NCBI GenBank assembly: GCA_963969345.1
Contig: OZ017766.1
Location: forward strand, 2,976,001-3,040,000
From: Turbatrix aceti
Lineage: Eukaryota; Nematoda; Chromadorea; Rhabditida; Panagrolaimidae
Direction: 5' to 3'
Length of the DNA stretch: 64,000 bases
Position numbers and translations under genes: made by a program. The notes under the pieces are model-generated. The model searched no databases and was not told where the DNA came from. It saw nothing but the letters and a program-made list of their open reading frames with translations. The stretch's first letter is position 1, and each line of letters begins with the position of its first letter. This document shows positions 11,856 through 22,531 of the stretch, piece after piece.

Positions 11856-12828
11856 ATGTCGAAGCGCAGACGCAACCGCAGAAGCTTGAACACGCGTCGG
11901 GAATTGTAAGTTTTTTTGTGCGGAAGTTTGTCCGTGAAAAGATTCAAAGTAAAAAAATACTGTAGCACTGCATAAATCGCCCTAATTTTTAAAAATCTAT
12001 AGAAAACGACGCAATCGCAAGGACGACGTCCCGGATTGCACGACTTTTGAGGAAGTCGATTACTCGGGCGATGAATCTCGCTCGAGAAACAAATCCCGAA
12101 AAGGGCACTCGAACCAGTGCTCCGATTACCTGTCCCGGTACGAAACGTGCCGCCAGCAACAGCTTCCGAGCTATGAGTCGTCGTACTTCGGCACGACATC
12201 GGTCTCCGCTGAGCGAATGCCGGGCGATTGCCGGTCGCCGACTTCCATGATTTCATACAGGTCGGCTCTGCAGTCCGATTCCGCTGCAACTGGCAGAACT
12301 CGGCGTCGAAAAAAGTCGCGCAGAAACCGGAAGAGCCTGGGCCACCTGTTGCGTGTCGTGCTGGAGGCACTGGGCCGCGCCGTCACCGAGTTTTTGATCT
12401 TCATAATTTCTTACTTCAAGTCCCGTGATTCCAAGCTTGTGAGCGACTTCGTTTCTCTTTTAAACTGTTACAATAATTTTTAGACGCCTGCAGTCATAGG
12501 CATTTCAATCGTCTGTTGTTATATTCTTGTCCTCTACCTCGAGCTGTCCCTCGCGGGCATCGCGCAGCTCATCACGAGCTGGGTGTGGCCGTCCTCGCAC
12601 GCAGCACTTCGCATGTTCGAACGCTTTTTCCTCTCTGTCAGCAACTTTTTCCGCCGCACTGATGACCTGGGCGAGGTGAGTAAACTGTAATGAATAACTT
12701 TCAATCAGATTACTTTTAATTCTTAGAGCTACTACTGCGACATGGCAACTGCGTGGTGCGATCACTTCGATCTCATGTGCGACCAGCGATGCTCTTTCAC
12801 GAAACTAGCCCTCGAACGCATCCGTTAA
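11856..12828 (+). CDS. unrecognised basic membrane protein
   Basis: Assembled from four exons (11856-11905, 12003-12438, 12484-12675, 12727-12828), all with GT/AG borders and matching phase; 259 aa. I do not recognise the family. The first 17 residues are strongly basic (MSKRRRNRRSLNTRREL). The middle is Ser/Tyr/Arg-rich and probably disordered, ending in RTRRRKKSRRNRKSL. Two hydrophobic stretches follow: one just before the exon 2 end (about residues 141-160, TEFLIFIISYF), the other in exon 3 (AVIGISIVCCYILVLYLELS). The C-terminal exon is cysteine-bearing (SYYCDMATAWCDHFDLMCDQ) and is followed by the stop. The layout suggests a cytosolic or nuclear-facing basic head and two membrane passes, as in some inner nuclear membrane or ER proteins, but that is inference. 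Short introns (about 45-97 nt) match the neighbours. Confidence 0.7.
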
Positions 12829-13357
12829 CTTGAAATAACTGTTCAATTCATAAAGTTGTGTGTTCAAAAATAGCAGAGTAATACAAAGCATCCTGAAAAC
12901 GTTCCATATTGGGTCTTGCAGTGTGTCCGTGCTTCCTTTGCTGGCGTGCACAGAAAAACAATCGATCTCAACAAAGGTGTGCCACTTTGTACAGTGCTTG
13001 CTTACATGAATCAAAAACTGGAATTTAAAAACTGAAAATCAAGCAGTGTTCCAAAACATATACCCAAACCGTTGAAAAACAAGTAGTGAAAACGTTCACA
13101 AAAAAAGAATCGTAACAAGTGTCGTAAACGTTAACGTTTTGGTCAACAAGAAAAAAATCCCGAGCTGCGACTCTGTGTACTCCTAGCACGAAAATAGCAG
13201 TCTCCGGAAAAGCGCAAACCCGCCTACAACAGGAAAAGTGCTTGTTTGTCGCGTCGCATCGTTCGCCGAGCCGAGTACTTCTTCTGCCTTTGCACGTACT
13301 GCTTTTTGCTTTTTTGTCCAACATTTACCATTTCTAGGTCCTTACCTGTGTGTTGAC
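12829..13357. other. spacer upstream of SR protein gene
   Basis: No coding frame is supported. A TTTCTAG acceptor-like site at about 13331-13337 lies 20 nt before the SR protein ATG and could be a trans-splice acceptor. Confidence 0.4.
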
Positions 13358-14375
13358 ATGTCGTATCGTGAGCGCAGCGACCGTGATCGTGGAGGCGACC
13401 GTGATCGTGGAGGAGATCGTGGCCGCAATGGGCCACCGCCATCTATCGAGGGAATGTATTCCCTAAAAGTGAGTTTTCTACCAAGTATGCGGCTTTTTAT
13501 GCCTATATTTATTACAGGTGGACAACATATCGTATCACACGACGCAAAACGAACTGCGAAATCTCTTCGATCGATATGGCGAAATTGGTGACGTTCACAT
13601 TCCCCGTGACCGTTACTCCCGCCAATCGCGTGGATTTGCTTTTGTCCGCTTCTTCAATCGCAAGGATGCCGAATACGCACTCGACAAGCTTGACGGACGT
13701 TTTCTTGGTGGACGGGAAATCCGTGTCTCCATGGCAAAGTACGACCGACCACTCGACGAACAGAAATCAGGCCGTGGTAGCGGTGGTGGCAGCGATCGTC
13801 GTCGCAGGTTTGTTGACGGTTGCCGCGAGCAGCAGATGATGAGCAGTGTGTGCTATCGTTGCTGTGACAACGACCGATGGACTTCGGGTGTTGCTGTGTA
13901 AAGCCGAAAGCTGGAATATCTGGATGCTTTTGCTGATATCTGATATCGTAGCCGCCTTTTTTGGTCGCAGTTTGCTGGCAGCGGGGCGCAGTTCTCTTTT
14001 TATCCAGTCACGGACAAAATCAGGCCTCCAGAGCTCACACAGCGTGCCCTGTTCGTTGTTCATCACTTTTTTGTGCCGCATTGTTTGCGGGAAACTTGTT
14101 GGCCTAAAAAATCTTTGGGGCAAAATTTTAGAAAACAACGAATTTTGTTTGTTTTTATTATTCAAGTTTCCCCTAAACAATGTTGCCATTATGTGTCATG
14201 CTTTTATACAAACGATTTTTATAGGTCTCGAAGCCGCTCGCCCATCCGTCGACGCTCTCGGTCGCCTTCGCCTGCTCGGCGATCTGCCTCGCACAGCCGT
14301 TCTCGCTCGGCTTCGCCGGTAGCAGCCAAGCGCTCACCGTCCCGCAGTCGCACGCCGAGCGTCAACAACGACTGA
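13358..14375 (+). CDS. rsp-4: SR splicing factor, SRSF2 (SC35)/RSP-4 type
   Basis: Three exons, 13358-13468, 13518-13807 and 14225-14375, encode 183 aa. SR proteins bind exonic enhancers through an RRM and recruit the spliceosome through phosphorylated Arg-Ser tails; they act in nuclear speckles. A short Asp-Arg-Gly-rich lead (RGGDRDRGGDRG) precedes a single RRM with RNP2 LKVDNI and RNP1 RGFAFVRF, and helix 2/beta 4 reads KDAEYALDKLDGRFLGGREI. The C-terminus is an RS domain (RSRSPIRRRSRSPSPARRS) encoded by the last exon. The second intron is 417 nt, much longer than its neighbours, and separates the RRM from the RS domain. SR genes often carry regulated poison sequences in such introns; here that is only a possibility. 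The match to SRSF2/RSP-4 is good; orthology is inferred. Confidence 0.9.
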
Positions 14376-14706
14376 GTCCACGGCACCTATCAGCTGCAGC
14401 TTGCCTGCCGCGTCAATTGTGGATGCCGCTCTATCATCAGCGCTTTATTGCGTCTCTGCGTAACCTATTTTTTTCGTACCCTTTTTTACACTGATTTGAT
14501 TTGCTTGCTTTTCATAAATCAGTTTTTCGATAATTGCTCTGATTTTGGGGTTAGGTTGTGCTCCTCTTATTTGTGTCGCAAAAGAACTGAAAGTTACCGT
14601 AAAAATTGATTTTTTGTGCTTTCGCCTGGTTTTGGCGCGAAAAATTGTGTCGATTTGAATTTGGCTTGGCGCCAGAAAATTCTGCAGTTCGATGGATGTT
14701 TTCAGA
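14376..14706. other. spacer between SR gene and MLH1
   Basis: AT-rich, no gene. TTTTCAG at 14699-14705 is followed by a single A and then the MLH1 ATG, the arrangement expected for a spliced-leader acceptor. Confidence 0.45.
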
Positions 14707-17191
14707 ATGGATCCAGAAACGCCAACGACGTCTTCCGCCGAATCAGAGCCCGAACGACGAATCCGCCAGCTGCCCTCCGAGGTGGTGCAGCTCATCGCTG
14801 CGGGAGAAGTCATCCACCGACCGTTCAACGTGGTCAAGGAACTCGTCGAAAACTGCATCGACGCCGGATCGAGCACGGTGATTGTCAGCCTGAAGAGCGG
14901 TGGTTTCGACGAAATCGTCGTCCGCGACGACGGCAAGGGCATTTTTCCTGAGGATGCCGAGCAGATTGCGAGGCGTTTTCACTCGTCGAAGCTGCAGTCC
15001 CTCTCCGACGTCTACCAGGTCCAGACACTCGGCTTCCGGGGCGAAGCGCTGTCTTCCATGGCTCTGATGGGTCGTGTGAACATCGCCAGTCGTGTCAGGG
15101 GTCGGGATGACGGTGTGATCATCGATGTCTGCAGTAAGGGGTTTTAGGCATTGTTTTGGGGTTTAGATGATGTTTTTGCATTTCAGAAGGCGAGAGAACG
15201 ATCGCAACCGGCCACAACCTCGATCCAGGAACCACGGTTACGGTTTCTGGGCTGTTTTCTACGTTTACGACATCGGAGGTCTCGCGTTCGCTCTACCGAA
15301 TCACCTCCCTCGTCACGGACTACGCCCTCGCCCGCCACGATGTCAAATTTGTGCTCAGCACTCCGAAACCCGCCTTTTCGTCGCCTTCTCTGCCCCAGAG
15401 TTCGTTGTTCTCCGAGACCAGCTGGATTTCTGCGATTTTCGGGGGCAAACAGGTGGTTGCCGGGGCTGTGGACTCCAAGCAGCCCCCTTTTTCGGCCGGG
15501 CTCTTCGCCGTCGAGCTCAAATCAACCACGTCCGTCGGGAAGGCGTCAGGGAAGCTGGGTTTCACGACGATGGTCAACAACCGTCTGGTTACGGTCGCTG
15601 CACTCGAGACCATCATCAAAAACCAGATGGATAGGAACTCGCTCGTCGCCCAGCACATAGTTGTTTTTTTGAGGGTAATCGACGGCATTTTGCCTCTAAA
15701 CTGATCAAATTGGCACTTTCAGATCGATGCCGCCCTCGTCGACGTCCATGTCAGCCCGACGAAGCAGTTTGTCAAACTCCGAAACGCAGACGACGTCTTC
15801 GAAGTCATCAACCGGGAATTCGAGGAGATGATCCAGCGAAAGTTCTCCGAAAATGTCATCAGCACTCCCAAATCGTTATCGGACTATCGGCCATCGCAGT
15901 CCTTTTCTGTCGTTAAAACAAGTCTCGTAAAGGACAGCCCTTCTCAGGTGAGTGTACTTTATCCTAATTTTTCATAAAATCATTTCAATCCCTTTTTGGT
16001 TTTCCAGATGACCCGACTCGACTCCAGCCAACCTCTGATCTCCCATTACTTCAAAGACGTCCTGCCGACGGCGACAGGAGAATCGCCGAATGTTTCGCTG
16101 TCGCTGACCCCTGGAAACGGAGTTGCAGCGGCTCCACGGATGGCTCCGCATGAGTTGGAGGGCGAACACGTCTACAGGACTGATTATTTCGATATCAGGA
16201 AGCCTCTTTACGCGGATGTCTGCTCAACGGCCGATAAGCTGTGGACTGAGCGCTTCCGCAAGTGCCAGGCCCTGGACGTCGGCTTCGTCGACGGCGATGT
16301 TGTCCTCGGCATGCAGCACAACGTCGAGTTTTTTGTCGCACCGTTTGCGCCCATCATCGAGGAGTATTTCTATCAGGTGGGTTGAGTGAGCTGTTCGAAA
16401 TTTTCCGTTTTTTGATCGTTTTGCAATGTTTTATTTACTTAAAAATTAGTTCTAACGGACAACCTGTTTTTTTGTACTTTTCGGTTTCTACAAAATGTAT
16501 TTTTGCTCTTTTGTTTGTTTTTTGCCTACCGATCGTCTTTTTAGCGCCTAATCGACGGCCTTGGCAACTTCGCATGCATCAAGCTGCTGGATGATGCCTC
16601 CATCTCCCTCCGATCGGTGCTTTTAGCCGGCTGTCGCAAGGCCTCACCGGCGTTCGTTAAACACAAAATGGACATTGTTCGGGACTCAAGAGCCGCTCTG
16701 AGCGACATCTTTTCTATCACGATGATTTCTGACCCAGAAGAAGACGACTTCCACCTCACTGGGGCCCCCATCATCGTGCCGAACTACTCTGTTTCGTTCG
16801 TCGACGTCGCGCTCAGTCTCGTTCAACTTGAGACCGGTTTTCCGTCAGACAAAGTCCAACGGGTGAGTCACTGGCTTCCGGGCTATTGTTTGGCTTTCGG
16901 CTCGCGCAGGGCCACGCACCCCGATCAAGATCGCTTACCTGTCTTAATTTTTCTTGCCTACAGGTGACGTGGGTGCAGCGAGTTTCTTCTCTCCTGGCTG
17001 CTGCCTACGCAGCGCCTGCAACGGAGTCCGACGGTTCCGCAACCGACGACGACCAGGCCTTGATCGCGAATCAGTGGTCGACCATCGTCCTGCCCCACAT
17101 GAAGGCCCTCTACCTCCCTGGCGCGGCGATGATGAACAACGTCTTTGCTGGCAGCAATGCCTCGCTCTACAGGTGCTTTGAGCGGTGCTGA
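14707..17191 (+). CDS. mlh-1: DNA mismatch repair protein MLH1
   Basis: Six exons: 14707-15133, 15187-15674, 15723-15947, 16008-16376, 16545-16862, 16964-17191; all phases agree, 684 aa. MutL-alpha subunit: a GHKL ATPase that couples MutS mismatch recognition to strand excision and, in partnership with PMS, to meiotic functions. ATP-site motifs are KELVENCIDAGS (residues 44-55), DDGKGI (74-79) and GFRGEALSSM (109-118). The N-terminal transducer domain continues through TTMVNNRLV. A poorly conserved linker follows, then the C-terminal dimerisation domain, ending in YRCFERC. The terminal FERC is the MLH1 hallmark that completes the PMS-family endonuclease site. At 684 aa it is slightly shorter than human MLH1, mainly in the linker. 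The start at 14707 was chosen because an acceptor (TTTTCAG) sits one base before it; the ATG at 14692 would precede that acceptor. Confidence 0.95.
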
Positions 17192-17339
17192 TGTCGTTTC
17201 GCATGTTTTTGTCAATTTTTTTTTATTAAAAGTTATTTATTCGCGATTTATCGGACTCGAGTTCGTTTAATTAAAAAATTAAAAATTACAAGCATTTGAA
17301 AAAGAACTGTTTTCGTTCCGGGACCAGGACTACTCAGGT

Positions 17340-17843
17340 TTAGCCGTAGTACGACGAAGTACCGTAGCCGTACTGACCGTTGCCGGAAGACGTGTAGCCG
17401 TTGCTGCCCGAGGTCGTGCCGCTGCCGTAGTCGTTGGAGTAGTTGGTGTTGCCGTAGGGGTTCTGGTAGCCCTGAGTCGAGCTACCGTATCCAGTTTGGC
17501 CGTATCCGGATTGTCCGGTCTGACCGTATCCAGATTGACCGGTCTGACCGTATCCTGATTGACCGTAACCAGTCTGACCATATCCAGACTGACCTGTTTG
17601 ACCGTATCCACTGGATCCGTAATCAGAAGAGCCGTAGGGGGAGGAAGTCGATCCGTATCCACTGCTGCTGCCAAATCCTTGGTTGCTGCTACCGTAATCA
17701 CTGCTGCCGTACGATCCGCCCGAGACGGGGTAGGTATTGGACGTGGCCAGAGCCTGGCGACGGTGGCGGCCTTGCGGGCTGGCGGCGACGAAGGAGACAG
17801 CGACGAAGGCGGCGAGGAGGAAAAGAACGGTGAGTTGAGCCAT
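17340..17843 (-). CDS. secreted YG/QTGQSG-repeat protein
   Basis: A single exon encodes 167 aa. The signal peptide ([20 protein letters not shown]) is followed by QGRHRRQ, a likely furin-type processing site. The rest is almost entirely Gly, Ser, Tyr and Gln, in tandem units such as [13 protein letters not shown]. No cysteines occur in the mature part. Such low-complexity secreted proteins are found in nematode cuticle, pharyngeal lining and antimicrobial YG-peptide families; which applies here cannot be told from sequence. The gene is convergent with MLH1 (148 nt between stops), and AATAAA on the minus strand lies at about 17236. A clear TATA box is present 63-72 nt upstream of the ATG, unusual among the other genes here and suggestive of high or inducible expression. 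Confidence 0.85.
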   Translation of the reverse strand: MAQLTVLFLLAAFVAVSFVAASPQGRHRRQALATSNTYPVSGGSYGSSDYGSSNQGFGSSSGYGSTSSPYGSSDYGSSGYGQTGQSGYGQTGYGQSGYGQTGQSGYGQTGQSGYGQTGYGSSTQGYQNPYGNTNYSNDYGSGTTSGSNGYTSSGNGQYGYGTSSYYG

Positions 17844-17905
17844 GGTGCAGAAGACGGTGGAAGGAGCCGAGGCAGGTGATATGGAATATGCCCAGCCTGG
17901 GGCCG

Positions 17906-17916
17906 CTTATATATGT
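17906..17916 (-). promoter_or_regulatory. TATA box of the YG-repeat gene
   Basis: On the minus strand this reads CATATATAAG, about 65 nt upstream of the ATG at 17843, leaving room for initiation near 17880 and a short 5' UTR. Confidence 0.65.
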
Positions 17917-18537
17917 CATCCCGGCGTGTTGTGGATTAACCCCAATCTTTAGAAGACCTGAGCGAGGTAAACAGCACCTCCTCCGTTTCCCGTCAAAGTC
18001 GCGAAACAAACACCGGCAGGAGGCGGTAATCGGAAGCGAGAAGACGTGGGACGGTTACAAAGTTGTACACGCAGCCGTGTAACCAGCTTGCGTCTGCTCC
18101 GGATGTAAACGAGACCCGTGTTCAAGTGCAAGAAAAGTTGTAATAAACTAACTGTGGTGGATCTGTGCAACAAATATCGTGAACCGATTGTACCTGGTGT
18201 TTGCGACCTGGAAGTGGAATAGAACCTGCATGTGAGTTACACGCTCGTTGCAAGCAGGTAAACAGGCTTCGGGTTATGTCAGAGTAGCCAGAAGCCGCAG
18301 ATGATCACGATTATGTCAACAAGTTGAAGCCTACCTAATTTTTGAAGGCTGCATGTTGCATGCAACATGCGGAATCGTAAACCGCATAAAGAAAGTTCTA
18401 CCGTTTCTGTTGTACAAAAAATTAGGATTTGCAGCAAAATTTCTGTTTTGAGGGGTGATCTTGTTTTTTGGTCGCGTACGTACGCGCCAAGAAAAATCTT
18501 TCGTAAGAGCGGCCAATCATCGCAGACGAACAAATAC
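17917..18537. other. divergent spacer
   Basis: Upstream sequence of both the YG-repeat gene (-) and the next + strand gene. No coding frame is supported. A TGCATGTTGCATGCAACATG-like palindromic stretch lies near 18349-18370. Confidence 0.45.
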
Positions 18538-19571
18538 ATGCCCTGCGAGTGCAAGTATCGATTTGATGGTGCCAGCGGGTCATCGTTTTTGCCGCGCGGC
18601 CAGCAGTCGCCTTCACTGATCAACACGCTTGCACGTCGCATTTCTCGGCGCCAAAACACTAACCCGACTCGAAGAAGAATGTCATCACCGTCGTCTTCTC
18701 TTCCATCGTGTCTGCCCCCGAAGCTGCGCAGAATCCACGATTCTGGCATCGGGTCCCCGGAAGACAGAATCAACGATGGTGAGTCCAGGCAGGTTGTTCT
18801 GACGCGAGCATGCCGCTTTACAGGTTCGTCGACCGACAGCATCGAACAGCACCACACGCCGCACAACGTCTCCCTCGCAGATTCGCAGGCCGCCAACATC
18901 GACCCCATGGACCTCTCGTACCAAACGCCGCCGACCGAATCCTTCGCCGATCGCGTCTACCTGGCCCTCGTCGAGGCCGAATCCCAGAAGGAGAAGCGCT
19001 CGAGGCGCCGACCCAGCATGTTCGCCCTCGGCAACCCCGTTATCGTGACCGACGATGAGAACAACTCGTTTGTCGAGCCCAACCTGGAGACCCGCCAGAA
19101 GGAGCAGGACCTCGAGGACGGCGTCAAGCGCGTCTTTCACGACGAATACTTTGGACTGAACTGGCAGCAGATCGCCAACAAGTTCAAGTTTGTTATTTTC
19201 GTGTCGGGACTTGATTCAGAGCAATTTGGTTTTTCAGGAAGCTGAACTCCACCCCTCTGCCCTGCGAAGAGACGCAAAGCGCCATCGAGGCCTACCTCAG
19301 CTCCTTCAGCTACCTGATTTCCTTCACCAACGACAGCGGCGACCGCACCTTCTGCCTCGTCCCCGAAGCCAACCCGGACCTGGTCTACCGCCGAAACCGC
19401 GGTCGCTCGGGTTCCGCCTCGAGCCGGTACAGCGGCGGATCTCTGAGCTGCCGTTCTTCGGTTTCGGCTGTCTCGGTCAGCGAGTCGGTCCTCGACGAAG
19501 TCGATGCCCTCATGAACGACCTCGACGGCGTGCACATCGAAGGCCAGGAGCACCGCAACGCCTCTGCCTGA
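18538..19571 (+). CDS. unrecognised Ser-rich protein with conserved-looking core
   Basis: Exons 18538-18778, 18824-19187 and 19238-19571 encode 312 aa from the ATG at 18538; an ATG at 18679 (MSSPSSSLPSCLPP) is an equally possible start. I do not recognise the family. The N-terminal half is Ser/Arg-rich with a DSGIGSP phosphodegron-like motif. The central part (DPMDLSYQTPPTESFADRVY) leads into a probable folded core (HDEYFGLNWQQIANKFKKLN, then AIEAYLSSFSYLISF and DRTFCLVPE). The tail is Ser-rich (RSGSASSRYSGGS) and ends with acidic ESVLDEVDALMNDLDGVH. No signal peptide or membrane span is present. The first intron is 45 nt with no in-frame stop, so an unspliced product with 15 extra residues would be readable. 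AATAAA occurs near 19676. Confidence 0.75.
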
Positions 19572-19684
19572 TGCGGAGCATGTCTTCTTCGCTGTTGACA
19601 ACTCACGTTATTTCCTGTCTTAATTTTTATGACCTCGATTGTATTGTTCCGAGAAATAACCTTCATTGTACGCCAAAATAAACC

Positions 19685-20832
19685 TTAGATTCCAATAAAA
19701 AAACTAGAAAAAAAGAAAAAAGAATTCGTGGTCAAGGAAAACAGTGAGCATGCCAACGGCTGCCGAAAATATAAAATAGTATGTAAATAAATACAACCAA
19801 ATAGGTACAAACCTTAAAACTGCCAAAAGCGATGAGGGCACTGCCGAGTAGACTGGCGCGAACAATTTTTCTCTCCATGATTCGCACAGAATGTACGGGG
19901 CAATGAGCGATGCACAGGAGAGTTCTCTGATCATTTCACCGCACACTCCTGCTAAGTAGGCCTCCCAAAATGGATTTTTGAGCATATCTGTCAGCTGATC
20001 GAAAGTGACAATGAGTATCGTGTGGAGGGCATAGAACATGACAAAAAACGTGGTCTGCAGAAGAATGTACTTCTCCGCTTTGCGCTGAATTTCGGTAATT
20101 TGTGTCGGTTTTTTGGTGCATCTACTGGCCAAGCCAGCTGAGAGGCAGAAGGCGGTGGACACCACGGTAGTCCACACATTGGAGCCTACGGAAAGCGTGC
20201 TTTCGGCTAGCTCCGATTTCATGGCAAAAGAAAATTGAAGGCATGAATTCGGAAAAAATTCACAAACTATTCGCGGAATAAACAGAATGGTAGAGTATAC
20301 AAACATAAATATGATGTACAAAAGGGTTAACTTTTTACTCCATAGAGTGTCCATGTAGCGCCAAAGAATCACGGCTGAAATTGGAATACGGCAAAACAAC
20401 ATTTTTAAAAATCTTATTCGCGTTATTTTTGTTGTAAAAATTACCTGTAAATCGGTTGAACGCCATAACCGTGAACCAAATCCCTATGAATATATTGTAG
20501 TGCGAGCGGGCACCAAGACCGATGATGAGCAAGATTTCTACATTCGAGTTAAAGGCTAATACCAAGCTCAGCATTCCGACGGCGATGTAGTAAATGCTGC
20601 CAGTTATAAGAACTGCAAAGTAAGGCGACCGTATCGTGCTGTTTTTAGCCACAATACACTTAATTATAAAAATCAAAACCAGAATATATGTCGTCACATT
20701 GCACATCTTTATGCCGAATGTAAAATATCGTACGTTGTCGATCAGAACCATTTTCTCGTCAATAAATTCTGGGTATTCGTAAAAAAATTCTGAATCTTCT
20801 TGGCGTTTTGCAAATGTTGCCTGTAAATGCAT
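19685..20832 (-). CDS. seven-transmembrane chemoreceptor, Srg-like
   Basis: Exons 20832-20445 and 20374-19813 join in phase (ACA G|CC), giving NRFTAVILWRYMDTLWSKK at the end of TM3, the Srg-type substitute for DRY. Seven hydrophobic segments can be counted, with the last ending before CESWREKLFAP. If the frame is read through to 19704, an eighth hydrophobic stretch appears, so a further intron (GTTTGT donor at 19812, TTTTCTAG acceptor at 19704) ending at a stop at 19685 is more plausible; this gives 322 aa. The start is uncertain, because ATGCATTTACAG at 20832 could instead be an acceptor from an upstream exon. These receptors sit in sensory cilia and bind unknown ligands. Class (Srg against a related class) is inferred. 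Confidence 0.7.
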
Positions 20833-21395
20833 AATAACAAAATATTTTTACAGTAACAACTTTAATAATAAACGAAAAAGCTGAGCCAAAGGAGTTTTTA
20901 TGCTTTCAAAAACAGTTTTCAATATTGAGAACAAAAACGTAAAAATACAAAGTTAGGCCTTTTTGGGTACAATTCAATTGTTATCTTTCAAACACGCGTT
21001 TTTCTTAGGGCACGCCTTATTTTACGTCGTGTTTACCATAATTGTATGCAACAATTTGGGAGCAATGAATAGAAGCTTTCCTGGATGGCATTTCAAGATT
21101 TTCATAAAATTCAAATTATCACGCAATCTAGGAAGTAAAAATTATATTTTTTATTCACGTTTTGCAAAAAAAACAAAAATGTTAACCGGCATTTAGAAAG
21201 TGTTATGCATGACGCAGAAGGTACATCGTTTTTGAATTTTCCGTATACAAAAAATTATATCCGTAAAATCGTTATTTTTTTATTCACAAAATCAATGTCA
21301 TCGGCTCGAAAAAGTCTGTTTTTGGTAAACAGCAAAGTTCCGTGTTGCAAACAAAGCTTGTTTTATTTTATTTGTGAATTAAAAAATAGCCACGA
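20833..21395. other. AT-rich spacer
   Basis: Between two minus-strand genes. No supported feature is visible. A further 5' exon of the chemoreceptor could lie here. Confidence 0.4.
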
Positions 21396-22531
21396 TCACT
21401 TGGCAGGGGGTTGAGTGGGGTTGAAAGCCTGGATCGGACGGATGTCGTCTTCGGGCATAACGTCAGGGGGTGGCTTGCGTGGCATCATTGGATATCCTCG
21501 GACCGCCGTGGGAGGGTCGTCTTCCGGCGTAGCGCCAGGCGGTGTCTTGGGGGGCGGCTTTGGAAATCCTCGGACCGCCGTGGGGGGGTCTTCTTCCCGC
21601 ATAGCGCCAGGCGGTGTCTTGGGGAGCAGCTTCGGAAAACCTCGGATTGCCGTGGGGGGGTCGTCCCCACCCACTTTATTATCAGGCTCAGTGGGCCGTG
21701 GCGAAGCCACCGCCGTCGGAGCTTGTTCAATTTCGGTTTTCTCGGTATCGGTTATCGCGCCGTCAGTCGAGCTGCGCGTCCCGGTATTTGTGCCGTTGTC
21801 CTCGGCGTCGTCTTCGGTGAAGGACACGAGCGGAGGCGAAATCTCCTCGAGCTCGGTCTTGCGCGCGCGGTGCTTGCTACTTTTCCTGGAGCGCGCGGGA
21901 CGTGCCTTGGCGTTGACGCGCTCGAACATTGTTTCTTCTTCCTTCTCTTTTTTAAGAGAGAGCCAATTGGCTTCGGTGGTTTTGGCGACGATCTCGTTCG
22001 TTTTGCCGTTTCCGACCGGCGACTGCTGCTCGTTCAAGTCCTTGTTTTTGGAGACAGATTCGAGGGTTTTGTCATCTTCTTCCACAACCTGCGTTCTGTC
22101 AATTGATTTTTCCCGCTGAAAGTTCAAAAAGCCGATGGCATGAATGATGACCAACAACTCACAGATCGCTTTTTCCTGTGCCGTCGTGGTTTTTCCTGCG
22201 ATGGGCTTTGTCCTTCGCCGACCGGTGACGGCAGGTTGGGCAGCTCAAAGTGGTTGAACGCCGTCGGACTCGTCTTGGTTCCTTTTTTTAATTTTTCTGA
22301 TTTTTTACGCAAAGGTTGGTTGCTGGAAAAAGACTCTGTGACACCCCACCCCGTGCCGTCAGACTCACGTATTCCCCATGATGGCAGCGCGTATTCGACG
22401 AACAGACTTGCCCCAGTCAGAAATACGAAATACAACGGCTCGTGTGCGCGATTGAGCGTTGCTCCGGAGAAAGGATATGCTGCTGCGACTGAGAGCGCGT
22501 CTAAATCGATCACGCTGCCGCTCCTGGGCAT
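21396..22531 (-). CDS. unrecognised disordered protein with three 24-residue repeats
   Basis: Exons 22531-22163 and 22115-21396 (phase 0) encode 362 aa. I do not recognise it. One hydrophobic stretch near residues 33-51 (PLYFVFLTGASLFVEY) could be a single membrane span. The middle is charged (KKEKEEETMFERV, RSRKSSKHRARK). The C-terminus has three tandem 24-residue units, each beginning DPPTAxRGxP and containing a KTPPG or KPPPD turn (DNA period 72 bp, about 21430-21660). A GTGAGT...TTCCAG segment at 22322-22367 (46 nt) could be an alternative intron, but removing it breaks the frame of the 22531 start. Composition suggests a scaffold with SH3-type ligand repeats; function is unknown. Confidence 0.6.

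Noticed and set aside
22322..22367. 46-nt intron in the proline-repeat gene
   Set aside because: Borders are good, but removal puts the ATG 22531 frame into an early stop; kept as an alternative only.
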